From Clostridia bacterium (GTDB lineage: Bacteria; Bacillota; Clostridia; Oscillospirales; Acutalibacteraceae), in contig JAKSQP010000021.1 of the NCBI GenBank assembly GCA_024404025.1, positions 1 through 41,982 on the forward strand: a stretch of DNA of 41,982 bases, in the 5' to 3' direction. Positions 32,707 through 41,137 of this stretch are shown piece after piece. A program made the position numbers and the translations under genes. The notes under the pieces are model-generated. The model was not told where the DNA came from. It saw only the letters and a program-made list of their open reading frames with translations, and ran no database searches. Each line of letters begins with the position of its first letter. Within the stretch, counting starts at the first letter, position 1.

Positions 32707-33875
32707 AATTCAAATCCGAAAACAACACACTTATAATTTTTCTTGAAGGAAGAATTGATTCGGCCAGCGCAGATGCTGCCGGCGCCGAAATCGAAAAAAT
32801 CATATCCGAAAATGGGCATTCCGATGTGATTTTTGATATGGATTCGCTTGAATATATTTCAAGCGCAGGTCTTCGTGTTATTCTCCGCACCCGCAAAGCC
32901 GAACCAACCCTCAAAATCACAAACGCATCCGCAGAAGTTTATGAGATTCTCGATATGACGGGATTTACGGAAATGCTCCCCGTTGAAAAGGCAATGAGAA
33001 AGCTCTGCGTTGACGGCTGCGATATTATCGGCAAAGGCGCAAAGGGAACGGTTTACCGCTACAACGGCGACACGATAGTCAAGGTCTATAAATCCGTTGA
33101 TAATCTTGAAGATATTCAGAATGAACGCCGGTTTGCAAAGCGTGCATTCGTTTTGGGAATACCGACTGCGATTTCTTATGATATTGTTAAAGTAGGCGAT
33201 AAATTCGGCTCCGTTTTCGAGCTTCTTGATGCAAAATCATATTCGGAAATGATCACTTCGGATGAAGCAAACAAGGATAAATATATCATCGAATATGCCG
33301 CTCTTCTCAAGAAGATTCACGAAACCGAGGTCAGCCCCGACGATATGCCGGATATCAAAATAACCATCGACAAATGGCTTGAGGCGGCAAAGCCTTATCT
33401 TCCCGAAGAGAATTTCAAAAAGCTCTCCCTGCTTGTTGAAAATGTTCCCGACACAACAAATATGCTTCATTGCGATTACCACACAAACAATGTTATGTAT
33501 CAGGACGGAGAAACTCTCCTGATTGATATGGACACTCTTTCTCACGGCCATCCGATTTTCGAACTTGCCAATGTCTATATCACCTATGTCGGCTTCGGAG
33601 AAGAAGACCCCTCAATAGTTGAAAACTTCCTCGGAATGCCCTATGAAACCGCAAAATATATCTGGGCAAAATTCATCAGAGAATATCTCGGCACGGAAGA
33701 TAACGCAGTTATCGAAAACGCCGAAAAGAAGATTATGCTTTTGAATTATCTCCGCCTTCTGCGCCATAAAGTCCGCAGGATGACAAGAGAGGAAGCCGAG
33801 GCAAGCGCCATCGTCAACACCTGCATCAGCAAAATTGATGAGCTTCTCAAAGCCGTTGATACGCTTGAATTCTGA
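32703..33875 (+). CDS. STAS domain - aminoglycoside-phosphotransferase-like kinase fusion
   Basis: This 390-residue protein joins two modules. Residues about 1-100 are a STAS domain like anti-sigma-factor antagonists (LIIFLEGRIDSASADAAG, DMDSLEYISSAGLRVILR), keeping the Ser in YISSAG (about 53-56) that partner kinases phosphorylate in SpoIIAA-type proteins. Residues about 105-390 are an APH/choline-kinase-like domain: GKGAKGTVYRY (nucleotide loop), VKVYK (Lys), MLHCDYHTNNVMY (catalytic Asp, about 258) and LIDMDTL (metal Asp). It resembles a paralogous family described as TIGR02172. It overlaps the HD gene by ATGA. Fusion suggests a phosphotransfer signalling role rather than drug resistance; the substrate is unknown. 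Confidence 0.85.
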   Translation: MKFKSENNTLIIFLEGRIDSASADAAGAEIEKIISENGHSDVIFDMDSLEYISSAGLRVILRTRKAEPTLKITNASAEVYEILDMTGFTEMLPVEKAMRKLCVDGCDIIGKGAKGTVYRYNGDTIVKVYKSVDNLEDIQNERRFAKRAFVLGIPTAISYDIVKVGDKFGSVFELLDAKSYSEMITSDEANKDKYIIEYAALLKKIHETEVSPDDMPDIKITIDKWLEAAKPYLPEENFKKLSLLVENVPDTTNMLHCDYHTNNVMYQDGETLLIDMDTLSHGHPIFELANVYITYVGFGEEDPSIVENFLGMPYETAKYIWAKFIREYLGTEDNAVIENAEKKIMLLNYLRLLRHKVRRMTREEAEASAIVNTCISKIDELLKAVDTLEF

Positions 33876-33876
33876 T

Positions 33877-33906
33877 AAAAAGAGGCACGGAAACCGTGCC
33901 TCTTTT
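33877..33906. terminator. Bidirectional intrinsic terminator
   Basis: GAGGCACGG-AAA-CCGTGCCTC, a perfect 9-bp stem, is flanked by A5 and T4. It lies between the converging STAS-kinase gene and the 33908-35791 gene. Confidence 0.9.
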
Positions 33907-33907
33907 A

Positions 33908-35791
33908 TTATCTTTCAACCTCAAATATAACCGACGAAAACGGCTCAATATCCTGAAGGACGACCTTGTTTCCGTCTGATTTTCCCTTTGCCTTTCCGCT
34001 CGGCGAAAAAGCTCTGATGAATTCAACATTCCACGCAAAATCGACCTGCGGAGAATATATCTTATCCGCAGAAAAGTTCCACAGACCAACGCTGATTTTG
34101 CTTCCTCTCCGCTTTGCGAGAATATATAAATCCGGGTTGCCGGCGCAGGAAACGGGAACACCCTCGGGATTCAGGAATTTTATGCAGTCAAGCATCTGAC
34201 GCTGCCTTGCGTAAGTTCTGAAAACCTCATTATCGGCGGTATATCCGTCAAATGTATAAACCGCAAATTTCAATCCGTCGGCGTTTCCGTATGTGTAGCA
34301 TACGGGAATCTTTTTTTCTTCGTCCGTCCAGCTCATAAGCTTCGCTTTTCCGTTGATTTCAAGCTGATGAATCTTATATGAATATGATGCGATTTTTCTG
34401 CCGCCGTCAAAAAATTCAGTTGAACCGGTTGAAACAACGCCGTTTTCGGAATCAAAGCCGACATCGATCCCATTTTCTTTCAGGATTTTTGCAGCCGCAT
34501 AGTCAAGAATAACGCCACACTTCAAATCGTCATCGGTGAGCGCTCTCGCATCCTCCCCGAAAGCTATAACAGCGCATCCGTCTGCGCCGTAAACAGTCGG
34601 AAGCGAAACCGACGCTGCAAGCCTTGAAGCTCTGTTGAACGCAGTTTCCTGGACCGAAACGGGGTCTGATTCAGCAAACGGCATTTCAATTTCCGCAAAC
34701 CTTGTCATATTGTCCGCAACCTTAAGTCCGATTGCCGTGCCGCCGTCGAAAAACTTCGATATCCTTTTATAGTAAGCGGTATTCCTTATATGAGCATCAT
34801 AATAGCCCTTTTCATATTCAAGATCCGATGTGTAATCGAAAGCATATTTCAGAATTCCGTCGGATGAGCCGTCTGCACGAAGAGCCGTATCGAAGCATTC
34901 AAGATATGAGGCGGGAGTTCTGTATCTCGGCCTTGGATATGTATCTCCCTCGCTGAAAATTTCAATATCGGGATTCTTTTTTCTCTGCATCAGCGCTCTT
35001 TCGTGCTCGATAACATAGCTGAGCCTGTTGCCCCAGGCGTTCATAGCCGCCCAGTACGGAGCGCCGATAAGGCGATAAAACGGCTTCGTTTTGCCTGCAA
35101 GAAGCTGCGCAATTCTGTCGGGAGTTGTGCCGTCAATGTCCCACGAGGTAATGCAGGCGCAGAAGCCCATTCTCTTTGAGGGATCAACCGAATCAACGCT
35201 TTTGCGGCATCCTCTTGAAAATTCTTCAAGGAAATATCCGTTTGCTTTGATGAAAGCATCACGGTATCTGTTTTTTTCGCCGTTCATTATTGCATCGGCA
35301 ACCGTTTTTCTGCCCGGATCTTCACCGAGTATTTCGCATATCTTATTATAATGATTTTTGCAGAGACATCCGAAACCGATGTCAATGAAACCGTATCTGA
35401 AATCATCGTCAAACATAATAATATCAATGGGTTCGGCGGCAATTTCTTTAAGGAATGAATACATGAGCCTGCAATATTTTTTATCTGACGGGCATATATT
35501 CGTTCTGCTCACCTTGCCGCCCGGGGATTTCATTTTCAGATAGCCTTTTTCTTTTCCGGTTGTGAAAGCCCAGAACCAGACGCCGATTTCAAATCCTCTG
35601 CCCTTAAAGAATTCAAGATTATCCCGCAGCGCCTTAAGCTCCTTTTCTTTGCCCTCTCCTTCAAGAGTATCGCTTTTAAAAGCGAGAAAGATTCTTTCTG
35701 CCTTCATATTTTTAAACATTTCAACCGCTTTTTCACGGTCGGTATTTTCCGCAAAATTTATATTTATAACCGGGACTGATACTTTATACAT
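33908..35791 (-). CDS. Large unclassified glycosidase-like protein
   Basis: This 627-residue cytoplasmic protein starts at ATG 35791; AGGGGG lies 6 nt upstream, whereas the ATG at 35797 overlaps it. The first about 340 residues look like a TIM barrel: FEIGVWFWAFTTG (strand), PIDIIMFDDDFRYG (acidic cluster), RMGFCACITSWDIDG, IEIFSEGDTYPRPRYR and ILKYAFDYTSDLEYEKGY. A second alpha/beta region (about 380-470, VYGADGCAVIAFGEDARAL) resembles the trimerisation domain of GH42 enzymes, and a beta-sandwich ends it (SKISVGLWNFSADKI, VVLQDIEPFSSVIFEVER). The layout resembles GH42-like glycosidases, but I do not see their catalytic NExG motif. Monocistronic; function uncertain. Confidence 0.65.
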   Translation of the reverse strand: MYKVSVPVININFAENTDREKAVEMFKNMKAERIFLAFKSDTLEGEGKEKELKALRDNLEFFKGRGFEIGVWFWAFTTGKEKGYLKMKSPGGKVSRTNICPSDKKYCRLMYSFLKEIAAEPIDIIMFDDDFRYGFIDIGFGCLCKNHYNKICEILGEDPGRKTVADAIMNGEKNRYRDAFIKANGYFLEEFSRGCRKSVDSVDPSKRMGFCACITSWDIDGTTPDRIAQLLAGKTKPFYRLIGAPYWAAMNAWGNRLSYVIEHERALMQRKKNPDIEIFSEGDTYPRPRYRTPASYLECFDTALRADGSSDGILKYAFDYTSDLEYEKGYYDAHIRNTAYYKRISKFFDGGTAIGLKVADNMTRFAEIEMPFAESDPVSVQETAFNRASRLAASVSLPTVYGADGCAVIAFGEDARALTDDDLKCGVILDYAAAKILKENGIDVGFDSENGVVSTGSTEFFDGGRKIASYSYKIHQLEINGKAKLMSWTDEEKKIPVCYTYGNADGLKFAVYTFDGYTADNEVFRTYARQRQMLDCIKFLNPEGVPVSCAGNPDLYILAKRRGSKISVGLWNFSADKIYSPQVDFAWNVEFIRAFSPSGKAKGKSDGNKVVLQDIEPFSSVIFEVER

Positions 35792-35873
35792 TGTCATCCC
35801 CCTTTCGAAACAGAATTATATCATTTTCCGCATCCGATAACAATAATTTATGCCGTTTTTTTCACGATAAATA

Positions 35874-35901
35874 TTGTAATTGCCGAAAAAACTTGTATAA
35901 T
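35874..35901 (+). promoter_or_regulatory. Promoter of the phosphohexomutase operon
   Basis: TTGTAA (35874-35879), a 16-bp spacer and TATAAT (35896-35901), 33 bp before the start codon. Confidence 0.6.
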
Positions 35902-35934
35902 TAAATTTAATACATGATTTTTGAGGTGATCAGG

Positions 35935-37350
35935 ATGAAAGATATAAAATTCGGAACCGGCGGATGGAGAGCCGTTATCGGCGATGATTTTACCCGTGAA
36001 AATATTCAGAAGGTCGCAGCCGGCGTGATCCGAATGATGAAAGATGAGGGCAAAACCGAAAAACCCGTCATCATAGGCTATGACCGCAGATTCCTTTCCT
36101 CAAAGGCGGCAGTCTGGGTGGCAGAGGTACTTGCTGCAGGCGGAATAAGGGTCTGGTTTTTAAACCGCTCCGCTCCGACACCTCTTGTAATGCACACCGT
36201 GCTCAAAAAAGAGCTTCATTACGGCCTTGAGATAACGGCAAGCCACAATCCTCCCGAATATAACGGAATCAAGCTCATAGTTGAAGAAGGCAGAGATGCT
36301 CCGGTTGAAACAACCGAAAAACTTGAGGCATATATCAAAAATACAGACGAGGTTGAAACGGTCAGCTTTGATAAGGCGCTTGAAGACGGAAAAATCGAAT
36401 ATCTTCAGAATCCGTTCAATGATTTTATTGATGATATAATCAAAAATCTTGATATGAGCCTGCTCCGCAGAAGAGGCTTGCGGGTTGCATTCGATGCAAT
36501 GCACGGCTCCGGCTCATATCCTCTTGTTGTCATCTATCACACCGCAAGATGCACGATAGACACCATCCATCTCAACAAGGACGCTTTCTTCGGCGGTCAG
36601 ATGCCCGCTCCGACAGAACGCACCCTTGCAACGCTGAAAAACGATGTTCTCGTCGGCAATTATGATCTCGGCATCGCAATGGACGGCGACGGCGACAGAC
36701 TCGGAATCATTGATAAAAACGGCAGATACATAAATGCAAACGAAATTCTCTGCCTGCTTTATTATTATCTTGTCAAATACAAGAGCTGGAAGGGTCCCGT
36801 TGTCAGAAACCTTGCAACGACCCATACCCTTGACAAGCTTGCCGCATATTTCGGCGAAGAATGCTATGAAGTGCCGGTCGGCTTCAAATATATTTCATCA
36901 AAAATCGACGAGGTCGATGCAGTTCTCGGCGGAGAATCCTCAGGCGGTCTGACCGTCAGAGGCCACATTCACGGCAAGGATTCTATCTATGCCGCATCTC
37001 TCTTTACCGAGATGATCTGCGCAACGAACAAATCTCCCTCGGAGCTTCTTGAAGAAATCGAAGAAATTTGCGGAAAATCCGAATTTGTTGAAGATAACAT
37101 CAGCTTTGACTATGCAAGAAAGCTCGAAATCGACAAACTCATTATGGTTGAAAAGAAGCTTCCCGATTTCTGCGAAGAGATCGAGCATATAAATTATGAA
37201 GACGGCTGCAAGGTTTATTTCAAAAACGGCGATTTCGTTATCTGCCGCTTCTCCGGCACGGAACCCATGCTTCGTATCTTTTCCGAAAGCTCTGACCTTA
37301 AAAAAGCAAAATCGTATATAAAGAAATTTGCTGATCTTATCGGCTGCTGA
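35935..37350 (+). CDS. Phosphoglucomutase/phosphomannomutase family protein
   Basis: This 471-residue alpha-D-phosphohexomutase has all four signatures: TASHNPPEYNG with the phosphoserine (about 100), AMDGDGDRLGI binding Mg (about 249), GGESSGG contacting sugar (about 332) and FSGTEPMLRIF contacting phosphate (about 439). It interconverts hexose 1- and 6-phosphates; glucose, mannose or glucosamine cannot be distinguished. ATG 35935 follows GAGGTGA, later than the first in-frame start. It is the first gene of an operon with a YdjC-type deacetylase and a PHP protein. Confidence 0.94.
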   Translation: MKDIKFGTGGWRAVIGDDFTRENIQKVAAGVIRMMKDEGKTEKPVIIGYDRRFLSSKAAVWVAEVLAAGGIRVWFLNRSAPTPLVMHTVLKKELHYGLEITASHNPPEYNGIKLIVEEGRDAPVETTEKLEAYIKNTDEVETVSFDKALEDGKIEYLQNPFNDFIDDIIKNLDMSLLRRRGLRVAFDAMHGSGSYPLVVIYHTARCTIDTIHLNKDAFFGGQMPAPTERTLATLKNDVLVGNYDLGIAMDGDGDRLGIIDKNGRYINANEILCLLYYYLVKYKSWKGPVVRNLATTHTLDKLAAYFGEECYEVPVGFKYISSKIDEVDAVLGGESSGGLTVRGHIHGKDSIYAASLFTEMICATNKSPSELLEEIEEICGKSEFVEDNISFDYARKLEIDKLIMVEKKLPDFCEEIEHINYEDGCKVYFKNGDFVICRFSGTEPMLRIFSESSDLKKAKSYIKKFADLIGC

Positions 37351-37358
37351 GGTAAAAT

Positions 37359-38264
37359 ATGGCTAAATATTTAATTGTCAATGCGGATGACTACGGAATG
37401 TGTCAGGCGGCAAACGATGCCGTTGAGGATCTTTTCAGAAAAGGAAACATCAAATCGGCAACAATAATGATGCCATGCCCGAAAGCGGAGGATGCGGTCA
37501 GATTTTCCATTGATAATCCACAGTATGCAATCGGCATCCATCTGACGATGACGAGCGAATGGAACACCTATAAATGGGCTCCGCTTTCATCCCGCAAGAC
37601 CCTTGTTGACGAAAACGGTTATATGTGGAAAAACAGCACGCAGGTCGGCAGGAACGCAAGCTATGAAGACCTTGAAGCCGAAGTCAGAGCGCAGGTCGAC
37701 AAATCCCACGCTCTCGGAATGAAGCCCTCTCATCTTGATAATCACATGGGCTCGCTTTACGGCCATTTCACAATGCGTTTCGGACTTCTGAAAATGACTT
37801 TAAGGCTATGCGGCGAATACGGATATGCTTTCCGTATGTTCACCGATACCGATAAGCGTCTTTGCCCCGCAGGAGTTCCCTATCCCGCATTCAGCCTGCT
37901 TAAGCTCTTTTCAAAACATTGGGGCAAAAAATATAATGTTCTGATGCCGGATTATATGCTCTTCCCGGACTGGCCGGCAATGAACAAAAAAATTGCCCCG
38001 AAAAGCAAAGGCAATTTCGATGAAGATTATCTGATTTACCGTGAAGAAATTCTGAAATTATGGACCGATATTCCCGAAGGAATAACCGAAACCTTCATCC
38101 ATCCCTCTCTTGACACTCCGGAGCTTCGTTCAATCACCGGTTCCTGGCATCAGAGAGTCTGGGAATACCGCCTTATGAACGACCCCTGCACCCACGAATA
38201 TCTTGAAAAACACGGAATAACGCTTATCAGCTACCGTGATTTAATAAAGCTTAAAACGAAATAA
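37359..38264 (+). CDS. YdjC/ChbG-family carbohydrate deacetylase
   Basis: This 301-residue enzyme of the ChbG/YdjC family removes N-acetyl groups from oligosaccharides such as chitobiose. Metal site and catalytic segments: VNADDYGMC (Asp-Asp, about 8-12), GIHLTMTSEW (His about 60) and HLDNHMGSLYGH (His, about 125), plus the late FIHPSLDTPEL. GAGG lies 9 nt upstream of ATG 37359. It is 8 bp after the phosphomutase gene. No signal peptide, so it works on an imported acetylated sugar. Confidence 0.9.
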   Translation: MAKYLIVNADDYGMCQAANDAVEDLFRKGNIKSATIMMPCPKAEDAVRFSIDNPQYAIGIHLTMTSEWNTYKWAPLSSRKTLVDENGYMWKNSTQVGRNASYEDLEAEVRAQVDKSHALGMKPSHLDNHMGSLYGHFTMRFGLLKMTLRLCGEYGYAFRMFTDTDKRLCPAGVPYPAFSLLKLFSKHWGKKYNVLMPDYMLFPDWPAMNKKIAPKSKGNFDEDYLIYREEILKLWTDIPEGITETFIHPSLDTPELRSITGSWHQRVWEYRLMNDPCTHEYLEKHGITLISYRDLIKLKTK

Positions 38265-38285
38265 TTTACATACGGAGGATTTATT

Positions 38286-39254
38286 ATGGGCAAATGGTAT
38301 TCAGGCGTAGTTCATTCGCATACTACCCGTTCAGACGGAAAATTCACTCCCGATGAGCTTATCAGAAAGGCAGAAGCCAAAAATCTTGATTTTATCATTC
38401 TTACCGACCACAATCAGTTCTGCGAATCAATTCCCGAAAGCTCGAAGATGCTTGTTATTCCCGGCACGGAGCTTACAAAGCACGGCGGCCACACAAACAT
38501 CTGGGGCGTTCAGTATCCCATTGATAATTTCGACTGCGACACCTATGAGGAATGGGAACGCAAAATTGCAATGGCAAAGGAAAAAGGCGCTCTTATCTGC
38601 ATAAACCATCCTCATTGCAGCAACTGCACCTGGCGCTGGCCCCTTGAGCCCGAAAAGGCAGATTGCGTTGAATTATGGAACAGTCCGCAGCACGTTGACA
38701 ATATGAAATGCACTGTCTGGTGGCAGAAAGAGCTTGCTTCCGGCAAAAAAATCACCGGCGTAGGCGGCAGCGACTATCACAGAGATTACCTCGTGACCGA
38801 TTTTCTTGACAACCCCGTTACTTATGTTTACGCCGAAGAATGCACGCAGGAAGCGATTTTTGCGGGCATCAAAGCAGGCCACACAACGATTGCTCCCCAT
38901 GTTGGCAAAACGATGATAGAAATCACCTGCGGCGACTCCATCATCGGCGACACCGTCAAGCTCACGGACGATACCAAAATCAAAGTTAAGGTTTCTTCTC
39001 TCAAGAAAGGCCATACACTCAAGGTCATCGCCGCAAACCGTGTCATTTTTGAACATAAGGCAGATAAAACCGCTCCCTATTCGGTTGAGCTTCCCGTTGC
39101 GGACACAAATTTCGTCAGCGCACAGGTTGAATATGATTGCAGCGCTCCGTTCAAAGCTGTTTATTCGCTCGCCGCCAAAAAAGTTCTCCACGAAGCTCCG
39201 AGCGAGATTCCGCCGTTCATTTATGCGCAGACAAGTGCAATTTATTTTGAATAA
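38286..39254 (+). CDS. PHP-domain metallohydrolase (CehA-like)
   Basis: This 322-residue PHP-superfamily protein has HSHTTRSDG (metal His 10 and 12, Asp 16), ILTDHNQF (Asp-His, about 41), IPGTELT (Glu), INHPHC (His, about 109) and GGSDYHRD (Asp-His, about 162). These form the trinuclear metal site of phosphoesterases such as CehA/McbA. A C-terminal beta domain of about 90 residues follows (KIKVKVSSLKKGHTLKV...). A strong GGAGG lies 9 nt upstream of ATG 38286. It is the last gene of the phosphomutase-deacetylase operon. Probably a phosphodiesterase or phosphatase; the substrate is unknown. Confidence 0.88.
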   Translation: MGKWYSGVVHSHTTRSDGKFTPDELIRKAEAKNLDFIILTDHNQFCESIPESSKMLVIPGTELTKHGGHTNIWGVQYPIDNFDCDTYEEWERKIAMAKEKGALICINHPHCSNCTWRWPLEPEKADCVELWNSPQHVDNMKCTVWWQKELASGKKITGVGGSDYHRDYLVTDFLDNPVTYVYAEECTQEAIFAGIKAGHTTIAPHVGKTMIEITCGDSIIGDTVKLTDDTKIKVKVSSLKKGHTLKVIAANRVIFEHKADKTAPYSVELPVADTNFVSAQVEYDCSAPFKAVYSLAAKKVLHEAPSEIPPFIYAQTSAIYFE

Positions 39255-39261
39255 ACAAAAC

Positions 39262-39304
39262 AAAAAAGTATACAGCTCATCTCTGCGGTGAGCTGTATAT
39301 TTTT
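39262..39304 (+). terminator. Intrinsic terminator of the phosphomutase operon
   Basis: TATACAGCTCA (39269-39279) pairs perfectly with TGAGCTGTATA (39289-39299), followed by T5. An A-run precedes the stem, so it may act in both directions. Confidence 0.9.
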
Positions 39305-39368
39305 GAAAAAAGCCGGAAATTTTTCCTTGTTGTGATACAATATTTTAAAATCCTGCATGGAGGGAATT

Positions 39369-39944
39369 ATGCTGACGAAGATATTTTTTGTAAGGCACGC
39401 CGAACCGGTTCACAGTTTCAAAGATGACAGAACAAGACCTCTGTCGCCGGAGGGAGCCGCAGATATCCGGGCAGTTGCGGAAAAGCTGAAAGATAAGGCA
39501 ATTGATGTTTTCTATTGCAGCCCATATAAGCGAAGCCTTGATACCATAAGCGGCGCGGCCGCTTTTTACGGCGCCGCAATACGCACTGATGAACGCCTGC
39601 GGGAGCGTGAGGTCGGAGAAGGTCACAACGATAAGTACATTATCAAAAGGCGTTGGTCCGATTTCGATTTTCACGAGCAGGGCGGCGAATCTCTCAATTC
39701 TCTTCAGCGGCGCAATGTTGAAGCGCTGAAGGACATTCTGAACGATAATCCCGGAAAAAATATAGTAATAGGCACTCACGGCTCGGCGCTCAGCTCAATT
39801 CTGAATTACTTTGATCCCGATTTCGGATATGAAGATTTTATGCGTATCGTCGGGTGGATGCCGTTCATTATTGAGCTTGATTTTGACGGAGCAAAGTTTG
39901 TTAAAGCTCACGAAATATTTCACAGAGAAAAAAATTATTTATAA
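39369..39944 (+). CDS. Histidine-phosphatase (phosphoglycerate-mutase-like) protein
   Basis: This 191-residue protein starts at ATG 39369 with GGAGGG 4-5 nt upstream; the ATG at 39357 overlaps that site. FFVRHAEPVH holds the catalytic RHA variant of the RHG motif, YCSPYKRSLDT the second Arg, REREVGEGH an acidic donor region, and IGTHGSAL the second His. The pattern fits broad phosphatases rather than glycolytic mutases. It is followed 23 bp later by the GNAT-hydrolase gene, so the two may be cotranscribed. Confidence 0.88.
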   Translation: MLTKIFFVRHAEPVHSFKDDRTRPLSPEGAADIRAVAEKLKDKAIDVFYCSPYKRSLDTISGAAAFYGAAIRTDERLREREVGEGHNDKYIIKRRWSDFDFHEQGGESLNSLQRRNVEALKDILNDNPGKNIVIGTHGSALSSILNYFDPDFGYEDFMRIVGWMPFIIELDFDGAKFVKAHEIFHREKNYL

Positions 39945-39967
39945 TACCGTAAAAAGAAGAGAAAATT

Positions 39968-41113
39968 ATGATTTCAGAAACCGAAAGACTGATTCTGCGT
40001 CCGTGGAAAAAATCGGATGCCGAAAATTTATATAAATATGCAAAGGATGGCCGTGTTGGTCCGATTGCCGGATGGCCGCCTCATACAAGCGTTGAAAACA
40101 GCCGGGAAATCATAGAAAATGTTTTGTCGGCAGAAGAAACCTATGCCGTCTGCCTGAAAGAGGATAACCTTGCAATCGGCAGCATCGGGCTGATGATCGG
40201 CAAAAACAGCAATCTTGATTTGCCCGAAAACGAGGGCGAAATCGGCTATTGGATCGGCGTACCCTTTTGGGGTCGGGGACTGATTCCCGAAGCGACAAAA
40301 GAGCTTATCCGTCACGCCTTTGCCGACTTAAACCTTAAAACGCTTTGGTGCGGCTATTTCGACGGCAATGAAAAATCAAAACGCTGTCAGGAAAAGTGCG
40401 GGTTTGCATATCACCACACTAACAGTGATCTTCATTGGAAACTGATGAACGATATCCGGACGGAACATATTACACGCCTCACGAAAGAAGAATGGGAATC
40501 GGAATTCAAGATAAAAAAGCTCGTGATATATATTCACGGAAAAGGCGGTTCCGCTTCGGAATCGGAGCATTATGTTCCGCTTTTCCCCGATTGTCAGGTG
40601 ACCGGATTCGATTACAGATCCGAAACGCCGTGGGACGCCTCAACCGAATTCCGGAAATATTTCGATTCTGTTTCTCCGGAATATGATGAAATATACCTGA
40701 TTGCAAACAGCATCGGCGCTTTCTTTTCGCTCTGCTCACTTGCGGAGAAGAAAATCGAAAAAGCATTTTTCATTTCTCCCGTTGTAAATATGGAAAAACT
40801 GATTTCGGATATGATGCTGCGGGCAAATGTTACGGAAAAAGAGCTTCGGGAGAAAAAAGAGATCAAAACCGCATTCGGAGAAACGCTTTCGTGGGATTAT
40901 TTCGAATGGGTCAAAAAAAATCCGCCGGTTTGGAAAATACCGACGGAAATTCTATACGGCGGCAAGGATAACTTGCAGTCCCCCGAAACGATCAATGAAT
41001 TTGCCCGAAAATTCAATGCCGGAGTAACAGTTAAGGAAAACGGAGAGCATTGGTTTCATACCGATGAGCAGATGCAATTTCTTGATAAATGGCTTGAATC
41101 GAAAAACCGTTAA
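39968..41113 (+). CDS. GNAT acetyltransferase - alpha/beta hydrolase fusion
   Basis: This 381-residue protein has two modules. Residues 1-165 form a RimJ/RimL-type GNAT domain (TERLILRPWKKSDAENLYKY, YWIGVPFWGRGLIPEATKEL with the acetyl-CoA loop, and NEKSKRCQEKCGF). Residues about 180-381 form an alpha/beta hydrolase (LVIYIHGKGGSASESEHYV oxyanion region, IANSIGAFFSL nucleophile Ser about 247, LYGGKDNL acidic region about 331, and GEHWFH with His about 362). Either could modify amines and esters of one small molecule, such as an antibiotic; this is inference. No frameshift is seen at the junction. Confidence 0.85.
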   Translation: MISETERLILRPWKKSDAENLYKYAKDGRVGPIAGWPPHTSVENSREIIENVLSAEETYAVCLKEDNLAIGSIGLMIGKNSNLDLPENEGEIGYWIGVPFWGRGLIPEATKELIRHAFADLNLKTLWCGYFDGNEKSKRCQEKCGFAYHHTNSDLHWKLMNDIRTEHITRLTKEEWESEFKIKKLVIYIHGKGGSASESEHYVPLFPDCQVTGFDYRSETPWDASTEFRKYFDSVSPEYDEIYLIANSIGAFFSLCSLAEKKIEKAFFISPVVNMEKLISDMMLRANVTEKELREKKEIKTAFGETLSWDYFEWVKKNPPVWKIPTEILYGGKDNLQSPETINEFARKFNAGVTVKENGEHWFHTDEQMQFLDKWLESKNR

Positions 41114-41137
41114 GACAAACGATATTAATAATAAGCT

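Noticed and set aside
32703..33875. Aminoglycoside resistance gene
   Set aside because: The APH-like fold is fused to a STAS domain and linked to an HD hydrolase; nothing points to a drug substrate.
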